Shown piece by piece: positions 13,593 through 26,700 of a stretch of 64,000 bases of DNA. The stretch is from Aphis gossypii (taxonomy: Eukaryota; Arthropoda; Insecta; Hemiptera; Aphididae). A model generated the notes under the pieces. That model worked only from the letters and a program-made list of their open reading frames with translations. It made no database searches and was not told the origin of the DNA. The DNA lies in assembly GCF_020184175.1 (NCBI RefSeq), contig NC_065530.1, positions 67,867,260 to 67,931,259 of the forward strand, in the 5' to 3' direction. The position numbers and the translations under genes are program-made. Within the stretch, counting starts at the first letter, position 1. Every line of letters starts with the position of its first letter.

Positions 13593-15793
13593 ATGTCTTC
13601 CGAAAACAGTAAGAAATTTGAATGTGAAGAGTGTATGAAAACATTTTCGAAAAAGAATCATTTGAACAATCATATTTTAGCAAAACATTCTAACACAAAA
13701 AAATATGATTGCTCAATTTGTAAGAAATCATTTTCCTACAAACAGTCATTCAACAGGCATATGAATGTGCATAAAGTAGCAACTTCTCTTTACTCATGTT
13801 CAGAATGTGGCTATAGTTCTCAGTTAAAATTCATGCTGACACGGCACATTAAAAGTGTCCATATGAATGAAAAGAACAGTCTTTTTAAAGTATCCTGTGT
13901 GTTTTGTAATCACCATTGCTCCAAAAGTAATTTATCTGCACATTATGTGCTTTGCCATCCAACAGAAATTGTTAGTGAACAATTAAAGTTTGATAGCTTA
14001 GATGAATTTTACGCATGGAAGTATGAAGTTGAAGATCAAGATATTAGTAGGTAGGTAAATAATAATATTTTAAGTTAAAGTCATGTTGTGATTAAGTTTA
14101 ATTATATTATTATGTTTTAGGTTTGTAAAAGCTCGATCAACTTATGTTGGTACATCTGGTTCAAAACACTTATTTTTTAAATGCCATCGTGATGGAAAAT
14201 ATAAGCCTAAAGGCAATAACATTAGAAAATTAAAGGCACTAGGTACCAATAAGATTGGTTCCTATTGTCCAGCTAGAATGGATGTAATGGTTTTTGACAA
14301 CGAAGTTAGTGTACTTTATATTAAAACTCATATTGGCCATGATTTAGAACCAAAACGTTTAACTCTAGCCAAAAATGAGAAAGATTTCCTGGCTGAACAA
14401 TTAAAAATGCCCAATACTAATTACAATGATATTCTAAACGTTGTTAAAACTTTAAATTCAACAAGTCGTTTGCATCATTTAACAAGAAAAGATTTAGTTA
14501 CAATTAATAGTTCTCTAAAAGAGGCTGCAAAGAGAAATAATACCATGATTAAAACCAATGATAAACTAGTTGACACAGTAGAAATCAACAATGTTTTTGA
14601 TGGTGATCTGGTAGATTTATTTAATGATCAAAATAACAAAAAGTCACCACTATTAAATTCAGAGAATGATTGTGTGGAATCTGAAAAACAAAGTATTGTT
14701 GATGTAAATAATACACTATTGACTTCAGATCATATAGACTTAAAAAATAACTATACAAATAAAATTCAACCTTTATACGATGACTTAAACGTTGAACAAC
14801 AAATAATAGAGTCAAATGAACAAATACCAATTTTGGAATTTAATCATGAAGTAAGTAAATTTTACCCGTGCCTTATGTTATAATATTTTTATTAGTCTTG
14901 TTAAACAAAAATTAATCATAACATTAAACAATTCAAATTATTTTACTTACATATTTAAATTATAAGACATAATAAATCCTATAAGTGGCGATTTATTTAC
15001 TGATATTATTGTATATTATTGAATATTTTGTAGTTATTTATTGTCACGTGCATAAATACATTGATTGCTCTGAAAAGAAATGCTTATGATAAATACAATG
15101 TATTTTTTATTTTATTTTTTTTTTTGGGGGGGGGGGGTTATAAGTAAAATATAAAACATTTCATCCTCCCTTACAAACATGACCAAATTACGCCACTGTA
15201 TCCTATATGTTTTTTTATTGTTGAATAGCATCATATGAAGTTTTTATTAATTTTATTCTCATACAGTCATATATTATATATAGTATACACTAATTTATTG
15301 TTAATTAAATTTATCTTCATTGATTTTTTATTCAGTCTGTATAATTTTGTTGTAATAAGTATATAAGCTGGATGTAATTTATGTTATTTAATGTAGAACA
15401 AAAAAGAAGTAATCTAATGATACAAAAGCTATAATAATGATCTTACTAATTGATGAATAAATCGTTTAGATTGGAATTAAAATATGATAAAAAGAAAAAT
15501 GTTTCAATTACAACTTATATTTTTTTCAGATTTTGGATGATAATCAGGTTATAGATTACCAACAGCAATTGACAAATATTGAAAATGAGAGAATAAGTAT
15601 CATGGAAAAAATGAAGTTAATAGTCAATCAAATCACTTGTAATGATGAATTTGCCATAGTTCATCAAGGGCTAATGAATATTATGAGCACAATTGATGAA
15701 AGAAGGAATGCAATTGATCAAGCTGTAGTCAATGGGGATTTAGACAATATAATGATATTTGATGAAAGCATTTTACAAAAACAATGCCAGTAG
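13593..15793 (+). CDS. Four-finger C2H2 protein with a WRKY/GCM1/FLYWCH-like module
   Basis: Three exons: 13593-14050 (the exon opens at 13568), 14121-14850 and 15530-15793. Phases close, giving 483 residues. Residues 9-122 hold four C2H2 fingers: C11/C14/H27/H32, C40/C43/H56/H60, C69/C72/H85/H90 and C102/C105/H117/H122. From about 153 follows a module with 'FKCHRDGKYKPKG', 'IGSYCPARMDV' and 'THIGHD'. Its order C, C, then HxxH is that of the WRKY-GCM1/FLYWCH zinc fold seen in Mutator-like transposases and their descendants. Then 'LHHLTRKDL' and an acidic, Asn-rich tail ending in a predicted helical segment. It is probably a nuclear DNA-binding protein. I recall similar uncharacterised insect and arthropod proteins but can name no ortholog. 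A hAT-type MITE lies in the second intron. Confidence 0.82.
14983..15198. mobile_element. hAT-type MITE in intron 2 of the zinc-finger gene
   Basis: The termini are inverted repeats: AGTGGCG-ATTTATT on the left, and AATTACGCCACTG on the right. They are flanked by AATCCTAT and TATCCTAT, an 8-bp target duplication with one mismatch. The element is 216 bp, non-coding, with a T/G-rich run near the right end. The size, termini and 8-bp duplication fit a hAT-derived MITE. Confidence 0.65.
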
Positions 15794-17656
15794 TATCAGG
15801 TAATGTAATTAAAATAAAAACACTATTACAAATATATTATTCTCTAAGTATAAAATCTAATTTTGAGCGATTCTGTTTTTAATTGTGATTTTTATAAACA
15901 ACTGTCCAAGTAGTTAGTAGAACAAATATCTTTTGACTAAGGAAACAATTTTGATGTAATAAAAAAACTAAAATATGTAATATAATTACTTAACAAAAAA
16001 TTAAAATAAATGTTTATATAATATATAACTTAGGAAAAAAAGAATGTATTTATTGCATATCTAATTTTTGACACAATGTATTCTCTAAAATTTTTAAAAT
16101 GTTAAATGGCGACAATTTAATTGCAATTTCATTGTACTGAATATACAGACTGAATGAAAGTTCCACATTGACTGATAAAATGAAAGCATACTTTACATTA
16201 GCTACATCAATCGCGTATAATAATTTTAGATTCTGATCAGAGGGATGAATATATTGATTCTACAATGATGCATAGAATGTGTATTTTTTTATTTTGCCGT
16301 GTACACCATAACTTGTTTAAATAATACTTCAATTTAAAACTTCAAGGGTGGTTTATGGTGGAAAATTGTATATTCTTGGTGCATTATATAGGTCAAAAGT
16401 AAGAAGCTTCCAGCACTTCCAGAAGTTTTCAAAAAAACATCTATCAATCATAACTATTATTTTTTTTATGAACTTTAAATTGCTTATTTTTTTTTAAAAT
16501 TAGTTCTTGAAGTATTTATTTATTTTATATTTTTGATCTATGAATTTTTTGAAACACATTCAAATTTTTCTTTATATAAATTTGTATGAAAACTTAATGT
16601 TACTTAAATTATTATCCCTTTAGATAAAGTAGAATATTTTTGTTGTCATCAAAAATCAACTTGCGACTGTATTACATTATTTTTTAAAATATTTAGGTAG
16701 TTTTTAATTTCTTTATTCTAACAAAAGTATACTTAGGTTAAATACTAAGGAGATTGAAATACTCTGAAAAATACCATGCTTCTAATTATAAAGTTAAAAA
16801 TGTTTTCTGTTATTCAAAAGAGTAAAAAACTAATAATTGTAATGATAAAAATTAGTAAATAATATAATTTTTTTCTAAAAATGTAGGTTTTTAATGACTT
16901 TATATAAAATATATATTTTCAAAACTTAAGTGTTTTCTAAAGAAATGAGTGTTCTCTATTAAATTAAATTACTCTAGATTTATTTCATAGAAATTTATTT
17001 TCTACTAATTTTCAACAATTTTATTAGTTAGATTTTGAATTTAGAGTGATTTTGTATTCTAAGAGAAACAAAAATGTTAAATAATGATTTTTTTAATCTT
17101 TATATTCATATTTTATTGACAATATAAAGTGTCAGATAAATAATAAATTTTATAAATGAGTTCAGATATTAAATTGGTTTTTAAAATTCATAAGATATCA
17201 TTAGTCATTATCATTATTTTTAAATTTATTATCACAATATTCAAATGTAATACTTTCATTATGATTCTTAAATATTTTATATTAAGTTTGTGAGATATTT
17301 TGTACTTCATAATATACAGCACTTACCAGTCTCATATCTCTTATCAGTTATCAACAAATTAATATTGATGTGTTGTTATTTGTGTTTTGTTACCTTGTTT
17401 CAATTTATTTATTTATCTTTATACGTATTATTTAACATTTTAAATTTAACAAATTTTGAATATAGCTTAATTAGATGTATTCTTATCGTGTTTTTTAGCG
17501 CCTCTAAGATGCATTTAATTAATGATAATTCATCTGTTTATTTCCTTTTAATTTGTAAACAAGTTAAAACTCTTTTAAACTCTTGTGTTTGCCACGCATT
17601 ACAATTATTAAATGAATAAATTCAAAATTTATTTCAAATTTAAACATTTTATAACC
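15794..17656. other. AT-rich region between the zinc-finger gene and SLC35C2
   Basis: A possible AATAAA polyadenylation signal for the zinc-finger gene lies near 15810. No other gene is supported. The open frame at 17290-17619 has no homology signal and does not fit the SLC35C2 exon structure. Confidence 0.5.
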
Positions 17657-19591
17657 ATGATGCCGTTTCGTTTTAAAACTGTAGTTAGTTCTAGTCTTTT
17701 AATACTGCCGTATTTTATCTTCTCAATTGCAATTACATTTTACCAAAGATCGTTTTTACAAGTATGAACAGCTGTTAATTAAGATTTTTTAAATAAAAAT
17801 TACGTAATTCTGTTTTTGGTTTTATTTTAAACAAAATATATATATTTTTTGTTTATAGATTTTCCATTTTCCTCTGCTTGTTGTTTCATGTCACTTGGTT
17901 TTAAAATTTCTTGCCTCAATAATTGTTCGGTATTTATATTTTACAATTATGAGAATTCCTATTGTACAATTATCTTGGGACAGTAAAGTTTCAAAAATTG
18001 CACCTATTGGAATTTCAAGCGGTATAGATGTTGGATTTTCAAATTGGGGTCTAGAACTTGTTAATGTTTCATTGTATGTATTATTAATTTTAAATATCAA
18101 CTAATTTATTTACCAAAACATTATGAAATTGTCTGTTTCAGGTACACTATGACAAAATCAACGGCTATCATTTTTGTGTTAGTTAATGCTTTGATTTTAC
18201 GTCTAGAAAAAGCAGTAAGTTAAAAAAATAAAAGTTTATAATACTTCATAAGTATTTTAATAAATATATATTTTTTCATTTATAGTCAGTGGTACTTTTC
18301 ATTATTGTATTTTCAATTTCTGGAGGATTATTTTTGTTCACATTCAAAACCACAGATTTTAGTACATTAGGATTTATTTTATTATTGACTGCCTCATTTG
18401 CCAGGTAAGTTTGGTTATTATTTATTATTATAAGTAAATAAATATGTTTCATAATATATTAAGTGTCAAATTCTGCTTAAAGGCATAATTGTTAATATAA
18501 AAATAATTATTTGTGGCTGCACTTGATGTTACCATTGGTTATGCGTGCAATGTAAACAATAAAATTGATCGATTATATCTTAATTTGAATATATATGTTT
18601 TTATTGCTTATCCTTAGGCTTATCCTATATGCCTATCCTTAGCTGTAAGAATATTAGTAATGTAATGCTTGATATATGTTAATACTATTATATTATATGA
18701 TATGTATTTGTATATTGCAGTGGTTTTCGTTGGACATTATCACAATTTGTTATGCAGAAAGCAGATATGGGTATGAAAAGTCCTGTTGATATGATGTATT
18801 TTAGTCAACCCTGGATGTTTATAACAGTATTTCCTATTTCATTGTTTTTAGAAGGTAAATATTTGTTGTGAATAATTTGTAAATAATTATGTATTATCAA
18901 TTGTTAAACTGCTAAAAGTAATCTTTTAAATTTTAACTTTTGGCTTAGTTTTACATTGTTAAAATTTAAAAATAATGAATTTAAATATAGTTGTATAATA
19001 AATTACTAATTAACAATTGGAAATACTTAATAATATTAATAATAATTGTCTTTTAAACAATAGTATTTTATTTTTTAAATTATTTGTATTGTACAATGGT
19101 TTAGGGAATGATTTTTGGAATTGGTGGATCAATAATGAAAACGTATGCTATCAAATGCTTTTACGCATGTTAATTGGGTCATGCCTTGCATTTGGACTTG
19201 AAGTATCAGAATATTTTGCTGTATATAAAACATCGAGCATTACATTAAGTGTAGTTGGTATTATTAAGGTCAGTATAATTTATTCTATTAATTTATTATA
19301 TTTTTTAATTGAGTATTTTGTTACTAGGAAATTTGTATTTTGATATTGGCTGTGGAGTGGAATGGTGACAAATTGACTACCATGAAGTACTTAGGTTTAG
19401 CAATGTGCTTGATAGGTGTAAGTGGACACGTATGGCAAAAGTTTTCAAGATCAGTTGAAAATCGATATGGTATTATTGATAACGAAGATAATAAACATTT
19501 AACGATACCAGATAGTGATTCTGATGATTCTGGTGATTCAAATAGTTCTACTGAAGTGCTTTTTGATATATTAAACAGGAGACGTTCTTAA
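17657..19591 (+). CDS. SLC35C2: SLC35C2, multi-pass drug/metabolite-type transporter
   Basis: Seven exons: 17657-17761, 17859-18073, 18142-18214, 18286-18404, 18721-18854, 19105-19268 and 19328-19591. Phases close, giving 357 residues, close to the mammalian 365. Family signatures in order: 'SIAITFYQR' in the first membrane segment, 'IDVGFSNWGLELVNVSLYTMTKS', broken here by the intron at 18073, 'FRWTLSQFVMQKA', 'KSPVDMMYFSQP', 'TSSITLSVVGIIKE' and 'LGLAMCLIGVSGHVWQK'. About ten membrane helices are expected. The tail is acidic and serine-rich (DSDSDDSGDS). SLC35C2 sits in the Golgi or ERGIC and is linked to O-fucosylation of Notch; the transported substrate is not settled. Two ATG codons are adjacent at 17657 and 17660, and the first is used here. 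Confidence 0.92.
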
Positions 19592-20739
19592 ATTATGTTG
19601 ATATGCTTTATGTTTAAAAGGCTGTGAACTTTTTTTTTTAAATTGAATACATTTCCAATCTTAAAAATTCAACATTGTTTAATATTCACCGACTTGATTG
19701 TTTAAATAACTGTGATATATACCGCAATTGTATTTATTATTTGTTTATTTAGTATTTAAAATCACACTCACTTAAATTTTAATTTGATTGTTATTGCAAA
19801 TTAATTTTGAAAACATTTAGTTTGTTTTATTCATTATTTATTAACATGAACTTAACAAAATATATAGATATATTAAATTGTGTACATATATATACTTATA
19901 TTTATGATTGTTTAAATTATTATTTTTAATTTAATGGAAGGTTTAAGCTAAAATAGCTAAATATCGGTTGTGTGTAAAGAAATGTACGATAAATTATTAT
20001 TAAAATAGTACATAATCAAATATTATTTATACATTTTATTATTGTTGGCATTACAAAAATAAACATTATGTTGTTTACAAATTACAATACTTCATGAACA
20101 TTATAAATTAAGATATTTATGGAACTATTTATGTATTGTTGTATTAAGCATAAGTATGCATTATATTTTTGTACTTTTATTTGTATCTGTGCTTTTAAAA
20201 TTAAAAAATGTGCTTTTTGTTTAATACATAAAAATTATGTGCAGTGATTCAATACACGTATAATAATAGAAAAAAAACATAGTCAGTAACTATAAATAAT
20301 ATTATTAAGTACTTAAATAATTATTGATCATGTTTCGAGATCAATATTTAACAAAAAAAAATGTTTGTTTAAATTATACATGTATGTACAATTTATATTA
20401 AAATTCACCTTAAATGTAAAGGTGTATTTGTTATTCTTACAGACTATATAGTGATAATTATTAACATTTAACATCAAAATAGATTGAAAAAAATGTAAGT
20501 CGAATGATGTCAATCAAAAACTATCAAAACTCTATTACCTAATCAGTTCAAAATATAAATAGAAAAATAGAATAAAAATGAAACTGACAATATTATGCAG
20601 ATATATAAATAATAATATAAACTCAACATTGTCTTCACTTGACTAGCACACGTGTGGGTTGAACGTCGTTTGGACGCGAGTATTTATAATACATGATATT
20701 GTACATATTATAATAATATAGGTGATCTACAATGACATG
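19592..20739. other. Convergent 3' region between SLC35C2 and scabrous
   Basis: Both genes end here, so the stretch should hold both 3' UTRs. It is AT-rich with several AATAAA-like strings (for example near 20056 on the plus strand). No gene is recognised. Confidence 0.5.
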
Positions 20740-23700
20740 TTATTGAGCGGACACCGGACGTCCAATTCTCATCTCGCTCTCGGCGATCGCCATCCATTGA
20801 TTGCGGCTGGTGTCGAACCACGTCAGCCCAAAGTTGTACTTGCCGTTGAGGTTGGCGTGTTGGCACCGCGAATACCACCAGCCGCCCTCGTAGTTAGCCG
20901 CGCAGTTTGCAGCGCTGTCGTCTTGGTCGCGGTCCGCCGTGCTGAACCGGTGGCCGTTTTGGAAGGACAGGGCGTCCGTGGCGTTTCCGCGATAACCGGA
21001 AATATCCAGCCGGTAACCGTCGGTGGCGTTCGACACTGCAAAATTTGCGTAATCCGCCCTCCAACCGTTGCCGTATATGTCGGTTATCTGGACGCGCAGT
21101 GAAGACCCGTTATCCGCTGTTAGCCGGTGGATGGCGTCGTTGCCCAACCAAAAATCGCCTGTAAATCGTAATTTATATAGTAAGTGTATAATATAACAGT
21201 AATACAGAAATGATTATGTTAAAAACAGCTGATATTGAGTAGGCATTCAATAGTCGGCTGTAGAAAATGTTTCTCTTTAAAAGTTTTACAGAATAACCTT
21301 GGTTTTCCTTAAATTATGCGTAGGTAGGTACGAGTATATGATTTTTACATAAAATTCCATTAATTTCCTTATACTTTGTATTTAAAACGTATATGAATAA
21401 ATACTCATCTACTACTTGTTATACTAAACATATACCATACATTGAATAAGGGGGCTTCCGAGAACAAACTTTTTTTCTGAAGTAAAATAAGTATAAACAG
21501 TTCAAATATCAGGATTTAGAATAAGTTACTTTTTTTTCGAATAAAAATAGCTATAGCGATTATACTATATTACCATAGGTGTTCATATAGGTATACTATC
21601 ATTGAATAATATGGTGGCATGGTGCAATGAATATATGGGAATAGTTTATTTTTTAATACCCTATCGAATCACTTATACCGTTGACTGTGAGCCACGTCAC
21701 TGAATTATAGGTAACATTTACGAGAAAGATCCATGTCATGACTATAATAGGTAACTATAATTTTAACTATTTTCTATTTAAACGCAGGATATAAGCATGA
21801 GTGATGTGCAACTAAAACAGTAAATACCCAATTACGTAAAAGGGACGAATGAATACAAAATTATTTAAAATAAAATATGGCGCACTTACAACATATTCTT
21901 TTTGTTTGTATATGTTAAGAACAGCTAGTATATACCTAGATTATAGGTAGGTGTGTACTAGGTTTATTTAAACCAATTATGTATACATGCATAATAAAAG
22001 TGAACTAATTTTACATTTTTAGTTTATTAAATGATCGAATGTATAGTGAAAATAATTGCGTCTTGATTTTTGTGTTTTTTTTTTTAGTTAAAAAGTTTAA
22101 CTATATACAATAATTTTGTTTTTAGCTCATATACTCATAGGTACCTAGCATTGTGTAATACCTAACCATAACCCATATATTATAGGAAGTAAGTGACTAA
22201 ACCGTCTAAACCGTATATTTGTACTATTTGTAGGTATGTTAGGAATTTTTGTAACAATACATTTTAAACTGCGCATCAGTATTCAGTAAATCCTTGAAAA
22301 AATACCGTTACTCTTAGGTATTCTTTATTATCTGGTTTTCGAAAGGGTTACCTATAATAATGTTTTACTTTTGTAGACCCGCGGAGACGTAGGGTTTAGC
22401 TGTAAAAGTTATTCACGAATAAAAACCTTTTGAATATTGTGTTCGACCTTGTAGAATCTAAGGGAGTTTACATGTTGACATATTGTATAGGTACATTTAA
22501 ATAATTCTCAATTACTTATCCCAAGATTTTTTGAACTAACAAAATTATTAATTCACGTACCAAACCAATTTAAATATATAGGTAATTGTAATATTATTGA
22601 ACACGAAGTTACACATTAGTTTACTTCCAAATTAACTTAAATATTGTCTTAAGTATTCTGATATTTACTTTATTACTTACCATATAAATTTCCAAATCCT
22701 TTGGCATATTCGTTCCAATTATTATTGAATTTGAGACGATCATTGGTCCTTTTTTGTATCGTGATCCAGGACATACCATCTGATATATCGCATTGAACAA
22801 GCAAGGGGTTTTTTCCATCAGGTGCTATCAAGTACGTTCCCGAGGATTTCATTTTAGAACAATCTATAACACATTTGATTATACATTTAAATTAATTAAA
22901 TTAAAAACTTCTGAGTAAACATATAGGTTCTATTTATAAATAAGTAAATACCTAGGTATTTTTTTTTTTTAGTTATACTTAAATGTATTTTAGGTAGAGG
23001 TACCTACATATAATTTTTAATTATAAAAATTACATAAATATTTTATGTTCTTACTCCTTATAATAATACAATACATTTAAAAATTAATATTAATTTATGT
23101 AAACTAATGATAGATAAATAAAATATTTTGTTATATTTTTACAATGTTTATATTTTTTAAGTCTCAAGTGTTTTTTAAAAAAAACTAATTTTAAATCATA
23201 GAAACCATTATGGAACATGGTAAATATATATATTATTTTTGCTTTTAAAATAAAAAATCATAATACCTATTTGTTTTAGAATATAAACCAGACATTTCTT
23301 GGAAGAATGCGAAAAAAGAATTATAGGTACCTAAAATATAATACAATCGGATCTAGCATATTTTTTATCCGGAGAAAATTATAAAATTAGTGCCCTCTCA
23401 TAACTATCAGCACCTCTCTATTATATCACTGTTATTTGGTAATTTGTCACCCCCCGACCATACTTCTGAGTTCAGAGGCAGTGGGGCAAGTACCCCTCCT
23501 CCTTCCCTATATAATATGTATATAGTATATACAATGTACATGTACTATATGTAGATATATGTTTAGTTACAACATATAAATAGTATTTTATGTATTATAT
23601 TTGGATATTCCTTAAACATGTAATTCAGACTATTAGTTATACATTTATGGAAATACTGACTAGGTAATTAAGTAAATTTTATAATTTTTATTCAGATGAA

Positions 23701-26700
23701 GGTACGCATATAATGAAATAATGGATATACTTTTAGTCATACCAGTAGATATACTCAGTAATTACTAATTAGTTAATAGTATTATACGTGTTCTTATTTT
23801 ACTACATGACGCGCATATATAAACATGGAAAACGGAAACAATGCAATAGTAACCGGATGAATATGAATAAAAAAACCACCTGCAGTCATATTCGATATGG
23901 TTAACCGATCAAAATAATTAACTAGTAAATATTTCTATATTGCTGCAGGGTAATACAAGCCACCCTATTTATAATTTACGCTTCAAGAATTTTTCAACGG
24001 ACTTTTTCGATTTCAACTCCAGTTATTTTAACTTTACATGTGTCTTTTAACATTATTCTTTTATAATATTATGAATGTAATATGTAAAACATTTAGACAT
24101 ACGTGTATAATATATAATATACAAACATGTTTTATTTTAACTTCTACTTTCTAAGTAAAATACTGTTTTATTTCATTTGAAGAGTGTATTTTGTTTTGTT
24201 ATATTATGTATTGCAGGTGTAATCGTAAGAATGTTAAAATGTAATAGGCATCTGGCATATACGACATCATATATTATACTTGCGTTTTACATTTTTTACC
24301 CTTGTGATAATTTATACGACTATTATTGTAGATGAATAAAACATTTTTATTTTTTTTTTTAATAAGTTATAGTGAAAATAATTGCACATATTTAAATGCT
24401 AATAATACGATATTTATAATTATACACGCACTGACAAATGTGGGATAGTTCTCACATACCTTTAGGAAGTCCGTCGACAATTCTTTCGAATGAATTTTGC
24501 AATGTGGCCAATTCGTCGATTACATATGTGCATTCCGTGCAATTTTCTTTCATTATCTAAAAATGAAAACAATGGTTCTATTAGATTGAAATCAATTTAT
24601 AAGTATTTCCATATACAAGCTATATAAAATATGCAAAAATATGTTAATTAGCTATTAGCGGTGGTTATTACGACAATGTATATGTATATTAAAGCCTAAG
24701 AGCATAAATAGTTTTAAACAAATTAATGGTTATTGATATTCAACGATCTTGGGTAATAATAATATCTGACAAAACTGTTTAGCTGATTAAATATTTAAAA
24801 AATCGTTTTTTATAAATCATTTTTTTTTTTTTAGTTAAAAATATTTTATTATTCGGGATTTTTAAAATACTTGCTAATAGATCTTAAACTATTTAGGTAT
24901 CATCATAAACCGTTATTTTACAAAAAAATGTTTTTCCTCGGATATATCTATATAGTATATATACACTAAACACACACATGTTGACAGCAAATATAGGAGG
25001 ATTCAGCCTATTTTTATTTACTAATAATATACTCAATTTTTCATTTTAATATAGGTAGTTACTATTAAAAATCATGTTTTAAAGTCCTTGAATGTTTTTG
25101 TACTATTTAAAAGATTGTTATACCCATATATTGTGTTGTCTTTGTTTTCCAGACATACAACAAAGCAAATTTTCGGTCAGTAGTATCAACGTTGTGTTGT
25201 TGGAATGAATATTAGAGTGGATTGAGTATTGACTTAAATTCTTAACTTGTTATTAGCTTATCAGTTATTTACAATATTTTAATTATATCATTGATTATTC
25301 TAAAATCAATGATTACATTAAGCTCGTTCAAAAATTAAAATATCGTAAACAAACGACGAAAAATATCGGATAATGTTCTTAACTTTGGCCTTTAGAGTTT
25401 AAGTCACTCTAATATTATACATAAAATCAATTATATTGAAAACAAATTTGTTATATAATATTATATGTTTGTATACGAGACAACACACGTAAGTATAGTA
25501 TACAATGGATAATTATTATTCTTAAACATATATAGTTGTACAACAATATAAAATATTAATTACTAAAATTGTAGGGAATAGCCACTATATCGTCCATATC
25601 TTCCAAACCCAATATCAATAATATCATACCTATCATCGTTATTTCTAATTACAGAAGTCAAATAAATCTGAACCTACTTTTTGATATTTGGATTTTGATA
25701 TATGTCAACATTTTCCGTTAGATAATTTACAGTAAAAAGGCGGTTCTCATTTGAAAAATAGGAGTTTTATATCTACTGGACATTTCTCAAGTACTTACTA
25801 CAAAAAATTCCAAAAATAATATTTTGAAATAATTGCATTACATATTTTACTACACAGCGTGGGAGTAAGAAACACTTTATACTCGTATTTTGCAAAAAAA
25901 ATGTATTATCATGATAATATCACAACGAGCGTACAACTATATTCACTTGTCTATCGTACGCTCGATTTAGACGTTGGCACGTTGCAGTATACAAATTAAA
26001 AATTAATATTTTTTTTATAACCGTTTTGTTTTAACAGGTTTTTTCCTAATAATATTCTCGAGATAACAATTAAAAAAAAATATATATATATATATTTTGG
26101 CGGAATGTGTATTATATTTGTCACTCGAGTGCTCGAAACTTCCGTTTTATTGAATTTTTCGACCATGCATTTGCATATTATTGTGCCAACATTTGTTCGT
26201 ATATTTCATTGTTTTAATTTTGTCCGTCCTACAATATTAACCGTTGCAATAATGGTTGTCCTATTCGAATATTATTGTGCAACCTAATTTTTTTTTTTTA
26301 TTATTCAAATACGTGCATATTATAATAACTTTCATAATTCACTATACATCATGTTATTTATTATAGGCTCACTATATTTAATACGTGCGTGCGTGCTGTA
26401 CAATGAGTGTATTACGAGGAGCCGGTTCGTCCGACATATGGAATTGGGCAGGTGTGAGTAGCACCTGACCACCGCCGCGCCGCCGCCGACTGTGACCTCG
26501 TGCTCACGTCGGGATGAAACGAATATTATGGTAAAAACACTAACCACCTGCCGCCGCCGGGTAGCGTGTGCGTCGCTCCGGGGGCCCCTATACGTTATTA
26601 TCGTCCGCGTGTTACAATAATAATATATTATAGCTTATAGCGATCTATGAAACCACCGCAGATGACGATGGACCAGTTTTTTGTTGACCAGAATGAAAAT

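Noticed and set aside
17290..17619. 109-codon frame before SLC35C2
   Set aside because: Hydrophobic because of AT-rich codons, lacks family motifs, and the true first SLC35C2 exon lies at 17657.
20722..21102. 126-codon plus-strand frame
   Set aside because: It lies exactly antisense to the terminal scabrous exon and is a shadow of its GC-rich codons.
26332..26547. 71-codon minus-strand frame over the E-box island
   Set aside because: No recognisable domain, no matching splice phase with scabrous exons, and composition driven by CCG repeats.
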